Notes under the pieces: generated by a model
The model's input: only the letters and a program-made list of their open reading frames with translations
Databases searched by the model: none
What the model was told of the DNA's origin: nothing
Part shown: piece after piece, positions 44,591-55,023 of the stretch
Position numbering within the stretch: position 1 is the stretch's first letter
Layout: each line of letters starts with the position of its first letter
Position numbers and translations under genes: made by a program
Source: Isoetes taiwanensis
Taxonomy: Eukaryota > Streptophyta > Lycopodiopsida > Isoetales > Isoetaceae
DNA length: 64,000 nucleotides
Direction: 5' to 3'
NCBI GenBank assembly: GCA_021234155.1
Contig: JAJEKV010000032.1
Coordinates: forward strand, 7,288,736-7,352,735

Positions 44591-47500
44591 ATGATGAACA
44601 ACGGAAGGAGCGAAATGGCGCAAGAAGATTGCAATATCGGGAATGTGACAAAGAAAATGAAGCGTAAGATTGATGAAATTTGTAAATTTATATATGATCA
44701 GGTTCAAGATTTACGTCCTGTGCAAAGGAGAGCTTTAGCAGTGAAAACTGTTCGGGATGAAAGGTCGCACTTCTTTTTGAACCCGCCATTGGAAATCCAA
44801 ATAAGCAAGCAATTCAAGGATACTATGCTAAAAAATATCCGTGAAGGTCTGCCAAGCAGGAAGTGAAAAGAGCAAATAGCAATGATAAATTAGCAGCTAA
44901 GCATTCCCTGTTATCAATGATTGTTGGTGAGAATGGAAAACTCAGGCAAAAAGGAGTAGCCTCCAGAATTCTTCAAGTGCAAGCAAGAAACCTCACAAAA
45001 GCTGCAATTAGAAGAAAGCGGATGTCATTATCAGGTGCTAATATGTGGGCACTGGCAGGAAGGCAACCCAGGGCAGACATGCTTCCGGAATCAACCAAAC
45101 AGTTGGTAAATGAGTTTTGGTTAACCCACACAAAAACTTCTCCAAAGTACAGGGATGTCAGGAAGAAAAGGACACTTCCAATCCAGTTTTTGGACATGCC
45201 CCAGGTCAGTTTTAAGTCTTTTAATCCTCTTTCTTGCAAGCTTGATAGAAGCTAGCTTATGTGCATCCTGGATAAGTTTAGTAATCCTATTTGCATTCCA
45301 TGTAAGGGATGTATCTGATATACATTGTAGTACATCCAACTACAATAATTATATTTTTACACTTGGAGGTACTGAATGGGCTATGTTTAACAGGAAAAGT
45401 ACTTGGATGTACTTCCAGTTACATCCAATGTGGCATAAGGCAGAAAATGTGTTGAAAGTCAGGCTGTGTTATTATAGTCTTGCTTTTTGTAGTTCCCAAG
45501 TACATTATAGTACATTTTAAGCCTTTCTGATCTCAGGATAGTCTTTAAAGATAGGATGATACATAAAAGTGTTTAAATGTACTTCCTTCCATAAGAAAAG
45601 TATAAAATACATACATCCATAATACGTTGATACCGCCTCAGGACTGGTTACATATTGAGTTTTTTATGTACATCCGAACTCTTTGAGTACATTATTTATA
45701 CATTTGTACATATCATGTATTGTGGTATGTATGATGGTGTGGTATAGTAGTTGAATGTATATCAAATCATGATCTGAGTGCCATAGAACTAATGCAATGT
45801 CTGCAACATCTTTGAATTCGTAAGTAGTTCTAATTTATATCTTACTTATACATGCCATTTTTTTCCTTGCAGAGTGAATTGTATGAGATGTTCAAAGATG
45901 AACATCCTGAAGTGAAGATTAGCATCGAAAAGTTCGAGCTGCTTAAGCCACGCGTGTGTGAGAAGGTTGAAAGAGAGGAACACATGTCCGCCGCGTGAAG
46001 CATGAACAAGCTGATCTATACAGAAAGCTTTTAGCGCCCCGAGGAGCAAATTTCATGCCAAACCGTACATGTTCTTGTGGTGTTTGTGCAGCAGATGAGA
46101 ACAATGGCGCCCGCTAAGCTCCTTCTAAAACATTTCAAAATGTTGGTGCTATGTGGAGAGCTACGATTCGTGATAAGGAAGGCTAAGAGTGGCATAGTTT
46201 GACTGTAGTGAAGGGAGAGTGCCGTAATCGTGGGCAATCAAAAATATTCAAATCTGTCCTAAGGAGAAAGAGTCGCGAAACGAGAACATTGAATGGCAAG
46301 TTTACAAGCACGTGAACTAACCTTCCAAAGCTGGCACTTCAAGGAGGTTGAAGCTTGTTACCGAAAGCGGGACTCTGTGTACATTGCTTGACAAGATGTT
46401 TCAAAGACCTTACAAAGTTCACTATTCACAACTTTTCAAAGAAGTTGGCAGAGCAAACAATTCAGAAATCAAGGCAAAATTTGAGGGATGATTCGTTTTG
46501 TCAAGAATGGACTTTGCGCAGAACTACACTTTGCTGACCATTCAGTGGAAGTTCAACCGAAAGCATTGGAACAATGACCGATAACTATTCCGTGCATATA
46601 ACCATGATGAAAGTCAATGGCGAAGCTGAAAAAAACTGTTCATTTGTATGTTTTCGATGTTATGAAGCATGATGCTTTCTTTGTTCAAAGCCGCACTCAA
46701 GAAGCACCATATTTGGATGATGCAAAAAGGTTTTGGCCACATCAAATACCATGTCATCATGTGGTCCGATGGGTGTGTGCCTTTCGGTTTAAGTGTTCTC
46801 GAGCCTTTTATTTGAATGTGGCCCAATATTATAACAGTATAAAATTAGGATGCAAAGTGGAATTATTTTGGCTCGTGCCATGGAAAAGGAGAACATGATG
46901 GGCAGGTCGCTTTGGAGAAAAGGTTCCTAGCGCACGCGAGCAAAGGAAAGAGAATGGTGTTCCGATTTTGGGTGCCAACTCGCTTGCACTTCTTCGAGAC
47001 AAAAGAAGTGCAAAATGGACAGAGTCATATGGGAGGTGATGGCGTAAGACATTAACAGGACCCTCGCTCGATTGTGAGACATTGCCCGGTACTCTAGCTA
47101 TACATTGTGTGTCCGCTATTAATCCAAATTTGACCCAACACTTGTCATGTATAGATCCCTGTCATGTTTTTGCAATGGTTGCTTGAATTTCAGATGGGGA
47201 GAATGTGAGAATCTCGAGCATTGTGGTGCATGGAAGTCGCACAAACCGGAGCCTAGTTCGCCCAGTCGATTTAACAAGAAGAGCTAGTTGGTTTTATGCA
47301 GTGATGAGCAAGAACTATCCGATGTACTCCAAATTGGAGACATATTTGCATCTTTTGCTGCCCCTGTGGAATCATGAAAATGTTCCATACTTCGGTCCTC
47401 CTATGCGTGAAGGAGATGCATATTCTTCGTGAAGATGTGATTGACGACTATGGAAATAGAATGTCGGGCTGGTGATGTGGTTATAGCTGGTCATTACTAT

Positions 47501-47690
47501 CAACCGCTACAAGGCACAAAGCACAAGTACAAGTTGTCGGATGACAAAATAGTATTGGTACCAAATTGAATCAGAATTGGAGCAAAATTCACGATGCAAA
47601 GCAGGTCAAGCATAAGTTGAAGGGGCATACAAAGATATATGATCACACGAGAGGTGCATGACATGCTTATATCAAGCCTACACCGAGATT
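44591..47690 (+). pseudogene. Element 2 transposase gene, DDE-like, with one large intron
   Basis: N-terminal pieces 44591-44866 and 44863-45204 are linked by a frameshift (basic, SLSGANMWALAGRQPRADML). Intron 45205-45872 (668 nt, GT-AG) joins to SELYEMFKDEHPEVKISIEK and FELLKPRVCEKV. Later, in shifting frames: a Cys pair CSCGVCAADENN, MDFAQNYTLLTIQWKFNRKH, VIMWSDG, and CHGKGEHDGQVALEKRFLAH. The D in MDFAQNY, the D in WSDG and the D in HGKGEHDG fall in the order of a DDE/D RNase H-fold transposase; relatives with V-D-F-A-(E/Q)-N, (F/W)-S-D-G and H-G-K-G occur in other eukaryotes. The C-terminal part has VIDDYGNRMSAGDVVIAGHY. At least five shifts or stops. Confidence 0.65.
45300..45760. repeat. 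GTACAT-rich part of the transposase intron
   Basis: About ten GTACAT or ATGTAC hexamers in 460 bp, often as AGTACATT or GGATGTACTT. They lie wholly in the intron. Confidence 0.7.
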
Positions 47691-47754
47691 GTTGAGTGCA
47701 TATGACTAAGTTCTCGCATACAAAGGAACTTTCATATTTGCCATCATCTTTCTG

Positions 47755-48303
47755 TTATGTTGAGAAAACTAGTCGATTGTCGAAGTTTTTTTGTTATTTA
47801 CTTATTTTTTATCACGAAGTGCATTTTGATACTTCAATTTCAAAGATCACGAATATCTTCCGTGACCAAGCAAAATGTATATCATAAAGTACAAAATGTT
47901 TATCAATTGTTGCATGAAGAAGTTAAACTAGTCTCGTGTTATGTTGAGAAAACTAGTCGATTGTCGCAAAGTTTTTTTCTTATTTACTTATTTTTAATCT
48001 GATGTGCATTTTGATACTTAAATTTCAAGTATCACACAATATCTTCTCGTTTCCAAGCACAATGTATATCGAAAGTACAAAATGTTTATCAATTGTTGCA
48101 TGAAGAAGTTAAACTAGTCTCAGGTTATGTTGAGAAAACTAGTCGATTGTCGCAAGTTTTTCTTATTTACTTATTTTTTAATCAAGTGCATTTTGATACT
48201 TAAATTTCAAGATCACACAATATCTTCTCGTTTCCAAGCACAATGTATATCGAAAGTACAAAATGTTCATCAATTGTTGCATGAAGAAGTTAAACTAGTC
48301 CGT
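47755..48303 (+). repeat. Three-unit tandem repeat, about 185 bp
   Basis: TTATGTTGAGAAAACTAGTC starts at 47755, 47939 and 48125, each followed by CGATTGTCG, a T-rich run, TTTGATACTT and GCATGAAGAAGTTAAACTAG. It lies between the convergent genes of Element 2. Confidence 0.9.
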
Positions 48304-48552
48304 GAACTTGTTCTGCTATAATGGATATCAATAGCTTTTCTTTTGATTCATGAAACAAAGAAGAAAGTGGAACATGTATGGAGACAAAACTCTTGTATTA
48401 TATATCACAAGATATACAACCCGGTCATATCATATATGATGCCAATATATACAAGTCCGTTGTTCATGTTTTATATTAACATTAATTTACATTCAAAATC
48501 TGGTCACAACCGATGTGAAGCCAAGACATACTATTCTCATTGTTTTAATATG

Positions 48553-49340
48553 TTACTTTTTGCCTTTTGTCCATAGCCCGGACATGCCATCTCTATCATC
48601 AGTAGCCTCCTCGAAAGCATTTGCCTCCAAACAGTTGTTGTTAGTACATCGGATGGATTGCGTAAAGGATTCTCGCTTCACATACCGCAGGTGTCTGGTG
48701 CTATCAACAAACCCTCTAGCCATGGTTTCGTATGTCAAGAGACCCGTGTCTTCAACATCACTTTCCCGCCATGAAGGTGGGCATATGCAATTTTCGTTGG
48801 GATTGAAGAGCATCTTGTACTCTGAGTCGCCTACTATTAGTGTGTTGTCGTTATTCCCGTGCCCGATACTTCTCGTGATATAAACTCAATTGGCTTCCAG
48901 ATACAAAGGTTTATCTTCACTTGTCGCAATCCCGAAAGGCAGCTCCAAACAAGTGGCTTCCATCAAAGGTGAACCTTAAGTCCCTTTATCAAGGCCATTG
49001 TCAAGATTTTATCCACTACTCTTGATAGGTTCCATGGAGCTATTGATGACCATATTCCTACTTCAAAGTGTTCAAATACAAATTCCGTGAATTGCCTAGG
49101 TGGGGCCTTAAAAACAACACTTTCTTGCCTATTATGTCATAATTTCCAACTAGCTGATCATCCGATACCAAAGTCCTATGTATTTGTTTTGCCAAAACAT
49201 TATTGATATCAAACACTATCAACCTTTTTCTCATACACCGATATGAAAGAACATGCAATTTATCAATAAAGTATGGTGGAGTTGAATAAAAAGAGATTGT
49301 ATTCAAATTCAATGAAAAAAATGTGTATTTTATAATCAAA
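48553..49340 (-). pseudogene. FCP1-like (NIF/HAD) phosphatase domain carried by Element 2
   Basis: Leftward translation gives CMRKRLIVFDINNVLAKQIH, then GKKVLFLRPHLGN, then in another frame FEHFEVGIWSSIAPWNLSRV, then KPLYLEA and NTLIVGDSEYKMLFNPNENC followed by ICPPSW. This is the order of the FCP1/NIF fold: VFD-x-N (phosphatase motif I, usually DLDxTL or D-x-N-G-x-L), the RP-x-L segment, F-x-VG-(I/V)-W-SS (motif II), and the D-(D/S)-S-x-Y-K-x-x-x-N-P end (motif III). The second catalytic Asp of motif I is replaced by Asn in this copy. Known members remove phosphate from proteins such as the RNA polymerase II tail. Stops and shifts interrupt it. Confidence 0.65.
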
Positions 49341-50640
49341 TAGTGTTTAGCATTGACAATAGGGAGAGGTCATTTCTTAGCAACATTTATTAGTACCTGT
49401 GGTCTAATAGGTTCTAAAAGCGATTTGAATGTGGTCTAACTCCCCGAAGTAGTGCTCGGGTGAGAACATCACGACGATCGATGCATACTTTGTCAAGAAC
49501 CGTTTCGGTTTCTCGCGAATGTGACAACAATACTTACATAATAAGTATTAAAACCATTTGTTTGCAAGACAAAAGAAGTGAGACACTCACATTGGTAGTT
49601 TTACCACACACACATCGTGTCTACAAACTTTCGCATATAAGCCGCAACATAGAGGCCACATGAATCCCCATCTTTCGGGCTGTGGACACTTATGAATCTT
49701 CACAACCGGTGAAGGATTTTGTCCATGCTTCAAAAAGTGGGACACTCGACACAAGCGTGCCATAGTGAGGATATGGAGCCTGCAAAAGACCAGATCTATT
49801 TTGTAGCAAATGAATGAAAGAAGCTGCTAACATGGTATCCAATCTACTCAATATTAATAAAAGGAGATGTGAAATACAAAATACCTCTTAAGTGCAAGCA
49901 TGTCAACGTCAATGTCCCTCGCAGAATTGAAGATCCGAATGTTGATGGTGTTCTTACTCTTAGTAAGTGCCATGTTGAAGATGGCCAAAGTGTGATGTTC
50001 AAGAACTCTACATAGCATTGGAATCATGATCCATCCGCACTTCAGCCAATTTATCCCCCGAAGAGCTACCTTTACAATATCTTCCCGCCGAGGTCGCCAT
50101 AGATTTATCTTTTTTCGCTTGCCTTGGCCCATGCCGCAAATTCCATGAAGTTGTCCGTGGGAAGAACCGGACGCCGGCCTTCTTATCATCTGGAACACAG
50201 AGCTGCAGGTACCTATAACAAGTTGAAAAGGATACAATTACTAACTTGACTTACACATACAAATGAACAAGTTCAAAGTCCAGTACCTTGCATACATATC
50301 CACATGCCGGTTGGAAAATTTCCCCACATCCATGTCCAAAGACATCTTGTTCAAATAAATAACACTCCATTTCGTGCAAAGATCCCGGGAAAATCCTTGC
50401 CTTCTTGAGCTTCATCATTCGGTTCAACAAGGCATCGTATGGCCTGTATTCAGAACTGCAGTCTGGGTTCAATGACCACTACATTTACACAAATCATCTA
50501 CATTCGTCTACTACTATCCATATTATTTTAAAGTTTTTAACTTGGATACTAGATGTAGAAAAAAAATGTAAGAAATGTAGATCAAGTTACAGAGAGATCA
50601 TTCTTCCGCTTCCTCACTTGTTTTGAGTCGCAAGATCCAT
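49341..50640 (-). pseudogene. Unrecognised middle part of the Element 2 leftward gene
   Basis: Frames 49854-50237 (KRKKINLWRPRREDIVKVAL, RGINWLKCGWIMIP, then HTLAIFNMALTKSKNTINIR) and 50251-50472 (ECYLFEQDVFGHGCGEIFQP, ACGYVC) look protein-like. GTACCT at 50209-50214 and similar sites may be splice borders. I do not recognise a domain; the Cys/Gly-rich HGCGEIFQPACGYVC could bind metal. Confidence 0.35.
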
Positions 50641-51771
50641 TTCCTTCCCTACTTTTTTGGTTTCCTCACTCAGATTCTTATTAGGTCCGAATCCTCATCG
50701 CAACCTCTTTCGATTTCTCATTGTCGAATTTCAAGTCCTTTCCTTTGCTATGTCGAAGCAAGTTTTGACACAAACTTAAAAGTATAGGGCTCTACATCTT
50801 GATGCTCGGAATATTCCTCTTCATTAGGACTCAGAAAACATAGGATGTCATGGATTTCTCACTTTGTACACTAAAATAAAATGCTTTCTTTTGCTTTTAC
50901 CGCTTCAATTATCTTCTTCCTCGTGGCTTTTTAGGCGTGGAGTTCTTCTTTGGAGTCACATCTTCGGCTGCTTTGCCTTTACTTTTTGAAGATGTGGCCT
51001 TAGCCTGCTCCCTCAATCTCTCGAAGTTCCCGCTCATAACTGAATGTCACCATGCGGACTGAAGTGCCAAACCTCCTCAACCTCAGATCACCGCTAGAAT
51101 AGTGATTTTGCTTTTTCCTTCAATCATGCTTTCTTTTCCCTCGGCTACATCTTGCACCTCAATTTTCTTTGGAACCTCCAAAACTGTGGAAAACCGAACC
51201 AAGAATAAGAAATTGCTTCCCCTCGACACAATGCAAATCGAATTTGAAAACAAGCGCACCGATCTGTGGTGTAATTTCGCTTTCGGTAGTTTTTTGGCAC
51301 TTTGAAGCTCGAAAATAAATCACATAACGGTCGGGATATCGGGCCTCAAACTAATCGGGTCTCTAACCGTTCAGTACATATCAATAGTCGTACATATTAC
51401 TAGAACTCGATCTACATTGAAGTACTTTGAGTACATATATATGTAAACAAACTATTTATCCAGATGGAATGTACATGTAATGTACATGAATGTGCTCCAA
51501 TGTATGCACATGTACACATCACACAAGACATAAAATACCTCTAAATGTTTCGCCACAAAACTCGAAGACACAACTCCTAATTTTATGTATTTAAGTTCTA
51601 CATTTAGGACCCTACACCGTGAATGTACAACATGTATGTAAGAAACACATATATGTATGACATGCAAGCCAAGGAACTATAAGTATAAAATAACCAAGAC
51701 ACTCCTACATGTCAGCAAAACCTTAAGTGCAAAGAATCTACATGTAAATGGATTCTACATGTAAATGGATT
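50641..51771 (-). pseudogene. Lysine-rich segment and intron with GTACAT motifs
   Basis: 50900-51050 translates leftward as a basic Lys/Ser/Pro-rich segment (SKSKGKAAEDVTPKKNST). 51360-51780 is non-coding and dense in GTACAT/ATGTAC hexamers, like the intron at 45300-45760 of the opposite gene. Confidence 0.45.
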
Positions 51772-52400
51772 CTACATTGCAAGAATCCCGGTGCAAACAA
51801 ATTGAACATAAATCATGAAATACTGCTTACCTCCAAAGGTACACACCCAAGGTCTTTGAAATGTTATCGCCCCATTTGCATGCTCTTGAAGGTGATAGTC
51901 CAGTGAGAAATAGAATATGAGAAAGAAGATATGAAATGAATGCTCGCATGGAGCAACTAGGATAGGTTCATTATTAGCAAAGCCATTACCGCAAAAACAC
52001 ACATCCATGCACGGATATGAATTTTTCTTCACCGGAGAGATCACTAAGCTTGTTTTTGGGTGAAGGAGAATCGCAGAATGCATCATGTACTTATGCATAT
52101 CATCAAGCCGTCTGCAAAGACTCAAACCGAACTTTGTGGGCCTCCTCAAGTTCTCGCAATCCTCTTTCACATAACTCCTTCTCCCGAATGGCTTTCTCCA
52201 ATGGCTCCCCGAATTCTCTTCACATTTCTTCCTTCTGTTTCTATCTCTCATCAAAAGGTCTACCTCCTGCCGCACAGTCTTGATGTCTCTCTTATTACGC
52301 TTGGCGGCCGTCGAGAACACTATTGATGTCTTCTTGTATCCGTGCTAGGTCCTCTTCATGTGCATCCTTTCTTCCTGAAATCTTATTTATATTGTCACAT
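51772..52400 (-). pseudogene. Coiled-coil and RING-like segment of the Element 2 leftward gene
   Basis: Charged heptad-like sequence (RDIKTVRQEVDLLMRDRNRR, and EKAIREKELCERGLRELEEA in another frame) leads to PCMDVCFCGNGFANNEPILV and APCEHSFH. The Cys/His spacing C-x3-C-x-C...C-x2-H-x2-H recalls RING or SP-RING ligase domains, which transfer ubiquitin or SUMO. The last metal ligands are unclear because the frame decays. Confidence is low without a profile search. Confidence 0.4.
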
Positions 52401-52657
52401 AATTAAATCTCCTTTGGATTTTCAGTTCTTCAACCTTGGATGTGCCGCTAATTAACTCTCCATGACATCGCTGCAAATGAGAGTTTTACGCAAATTCAAG
52501 CTCTTCCTTAGGGTAAAATCCTTGCTGAAATTTAGGAACCTTGGATGTGGATTTAGAGGTCCCAATTTCTTACGTAATGTACAGATTCTTTTTGCCCCTC
52601 CCTTTGCCAAATCTTTGGCCAAAACTTTAAAAGTATCCCAATCTACTTTTTACCCTG

Positions 52658-53041
52658 TCAATTGAAGGGCAAATGCACGAGCAAAGTACTGTGTACATGG
52701 CGATTTGTGACCTCCCGCTTACCAAAAACAATTTCATAATGTTTGTAGAAGTTCTCAGCCCACTCTGGCTTCACGCTAGATTCTTTGAACCCCCGTATGT
52801 CTTTGGGCCCCCACTGCTCGTCCATTATCTGTTGTAAATCTGGAAAAATTTCATCTGCATTGACACATCTTACATGCTTTGCTTCCACAACAGCGGGTTC
52901 TTCACAAATAAGTCTTCTTTTTGGCCCTGGTTCCTCAGAAGTTTGAACCTTCCTCTTGTTTTTTTCGGCTTTCTTGCTAGAATCGACTATTTTCAAATTT
53001 TTGTTTAATCTAGGTGACTTCCGGGAGGCAAAGGCGTCCAT
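52658..53041 (-). pseudogene. N-terminal exon of the Element 2 leftward gene
   Basis: 127 codons starting MDAFASRKSPRLNKNLKIVD, then SSKKAEKNKRKVQ and PGPKRRLICEEP, a likely bipartite nuclear signal. It then has DEQWGPKDIRGFKESSVKPE and WAENFYKHYEIVFGKREV. The start is chosen because the right end of the transposon is only 310 bp upstream. It probably splices to the coiled-coil part. Confidence 0.5.
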
Positions 53042-53309
53042 TGCTTGGATTTGGGCAAGGATTTCGAGGAAGAAGAATAGTTACAGTCGAATTACTTCGT
53101 TGATCACTCACAAACACAAAAAATTGGAACGGCGGGCAAATTTTTTTCCTAAACAGGAAACACTTCGCAATCTCCCTCCGAAAAATTGCAATGAAGGTCC
53201 GTTCTGGTTGCCACTGCCACTCATAATTTTGAATTGCTGACGTGGCTACTCCTAATCATTACATATCCCAACTAACTAAAATTCAAAAAAATAACAAAAA
53301 CGGGTGCCT

Positions 53310-53373
53310 ACATGCCCTACATTATACATAATGTAAGGGCATTTTTTTTAGACACCCTAGCTTTCTTTTACCC
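53310..53373 (-). repeat. Element 2 right inverted repeat and subterminal near-palindrome
   Basis: CTACATTATACATAATGTAA (about 53318-53337) has arms TACATTAT/ATAATGTA. It faces the palindrome at the left end, which has the same TACATT/AATGTA edges. The 24-bp terminal repeat follows. Confidence 0.85.
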
Positions 53374-53428
53374 ATATCTTCCTTTGCTTTATGATTTCTT
53401 CGTAGAGTTGGCATATTTTCATGGACTT
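53374..53428. repeat. 55-bp flank, right copy of the duplicated block
   Basis: Identical in pattern to 42811-42865 and starts at the first base after Element 2. Confidence 0.85.
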
Positions 53429-55010
53429 TGTGACGCTCCCTGAACATATACGACCCTCGGACGTATACATACGGGGACTTTCCCCTCCCATGGCGACCAA
53501 CTCGCCATGAGCAGGGCCCTCCGTCTATTTCGGGCCATCTATAATATGATGCCCGAAAGAAGGACACGAAGGGGTCATTCGGCCCACGCCTTCAATGGGG
53601 CTCCTACGTCGCGGAAGCGTGAATACATGTTAGCACACATCATAAATCATATATAAATAACCACCACGAAGGGTGGCATATCCATCCAAATACCAACGGC
53701 AAAGAATATGCATCTTAACCTAGGAAAACACCCCAAACCCATGGTTCTACCCCGGTTCAGACTCCAGTGAGGATCGACTGACGGCTAGGCCTCAAGAGAT
53801 CAACAGACAGAATCTTGACATGGCGTTGGCTGGCATAGAACATTGGCTAGGGTTGTCCACTCCATCCGCCCCTCCTGTGCACACTTTGCAGATGGGTCAA
53901 TTCACGCTATGGCGTCGCTATAGCCAGGAGAGACGGGCTCGAGGCATCACCTGGCGAGCCTACTCCGGGGTTCATGAAGTCCCCGGTCCGATGAGGCAGG
54001 TCGGGAAGCGCCCCCTTCCGGAATCACAAGTGGCTCCATGGGCGAAGCTAGAGAATCGTGCGCATCGGCCGACCCCCGCATCCGTGCAGAGCTTACTCAC
54101 CCTAAATCTACTCAAAGTGCAAGGTGCCCTATATCGGGTCACACCTTCCCACCCGGGGGAGTGTCGGACCCATACCCGCCCCCTCGCGGACCCGGCTATC
54201 GAGGTCTAGCTCGCTATAGAGTCCGGGGAGCCTTTTTATGTTCGTGCACAAGACCCCACCTCCACTTCACCTTTGTGTTCCTTGTCCGGTGCTAAGCCGG
54301 CACCATAGCATCTATGACCCGGTGGGCTCTTGTGCACAGGCCGCATCTAATGGGAATAATAGGGGCTCTATCTAGGAGCATACTACAATACATGGGCTCG
54401 AGAGGTCTCTACCCCGTAATCCCCCATCTCCGGAGTGCTAACTAAGCAAAGAACTACTAAACCATCAACCAAAGCACGTACAGAGACTAGAGATAAGAAT
54501 ACTCACCATATCAATCAAGGGTTAGTCTAACAGGTAAACCACAGAGAAAACAGAGAGAGAACACACCACAGAGAGGCGCTATGCTATAAATCAACAAAGT
54601 AACCTATTGACTAACCGTCAAATCGGTCTTGGGCTGCTCCATCTCGACTAATCAAGGGCGCAAGGGCTCTTTGCTCCTCCTCCTCCATCCCCAATTGCTC
54701 CCAATTCGAATTGGGGCACAAAAGCCCTAATTTGGGTGTCCAAAATGGAAACCCTACCTTGCCCAATCGATTTGGGCCAGGTGGCATGCTCTAGATTGGT
54801 TAATATTAGCTAATTTGGTATTTTAGCCCTTTTTAATATTAGGATAAGCCCTAAATTCGAATTAGGGTTTTGGTTAGGTTTCCACCTTTATAATTTAATT
54901 ATTAACATAGCTAACCTTAGCTTATGAATAATTAATGTGCCATTAATTATTCATAGTGACGTGTCACGTATTTATACTTAAATATGCGTATAAATATGTG
55001 GAACGTCACA
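53429..55010 (-). repeat. 3' LTR (1582 bp)
   Basis: Runs from TGTGACGCTCCCTG to GGAACGTCACA on the plus strand. Closely matches 62425-64000. Short open frames inside (for example 53322-53567, 53820-54209) recur in each copy and are not genes. Confidence 0.9.
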
Positions 55011-55023
55011 TTCTCCCCACCTT
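55011..55023 (-). other. Polypurine tract
   Basis: Read leftward AAGGTGGGGAGAA, directly before the TGTGACG start of the 3' LTR. This primes plus-strand DNA synthesis. Confidence 0.85.

Larger units (their letters stand above)
44281..53373. mobile_element. Element 2: 9.1-kb DNA transposon with FCP1-like gene
   Basis: Perfect 24-bp inverted ends begin GGGTAAAAGAAAGCTAGGGT (44281-44304 and complement 53350-53373). Just inside are palindromic sequences on both sides. Contents: a rightward transposase gene (44591 to about 47690), tandem repeats, and a leftward gene or genes (53041 to 48553) with basic, coiled-coil, RING-like and FCP1-like parts. No clean target duplication: left flank TATTTTA, right flank ATATCTT. 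Multiple frameshifts imply a dead copy. Confidence 0.8.

Noticed and set aside
53820-54209. Genes inside the LTR copies (also 43415-43882, 62701-63210)
   Set aside because: Frames differ between copies through small indels and have no domain; they are LTR sequence.
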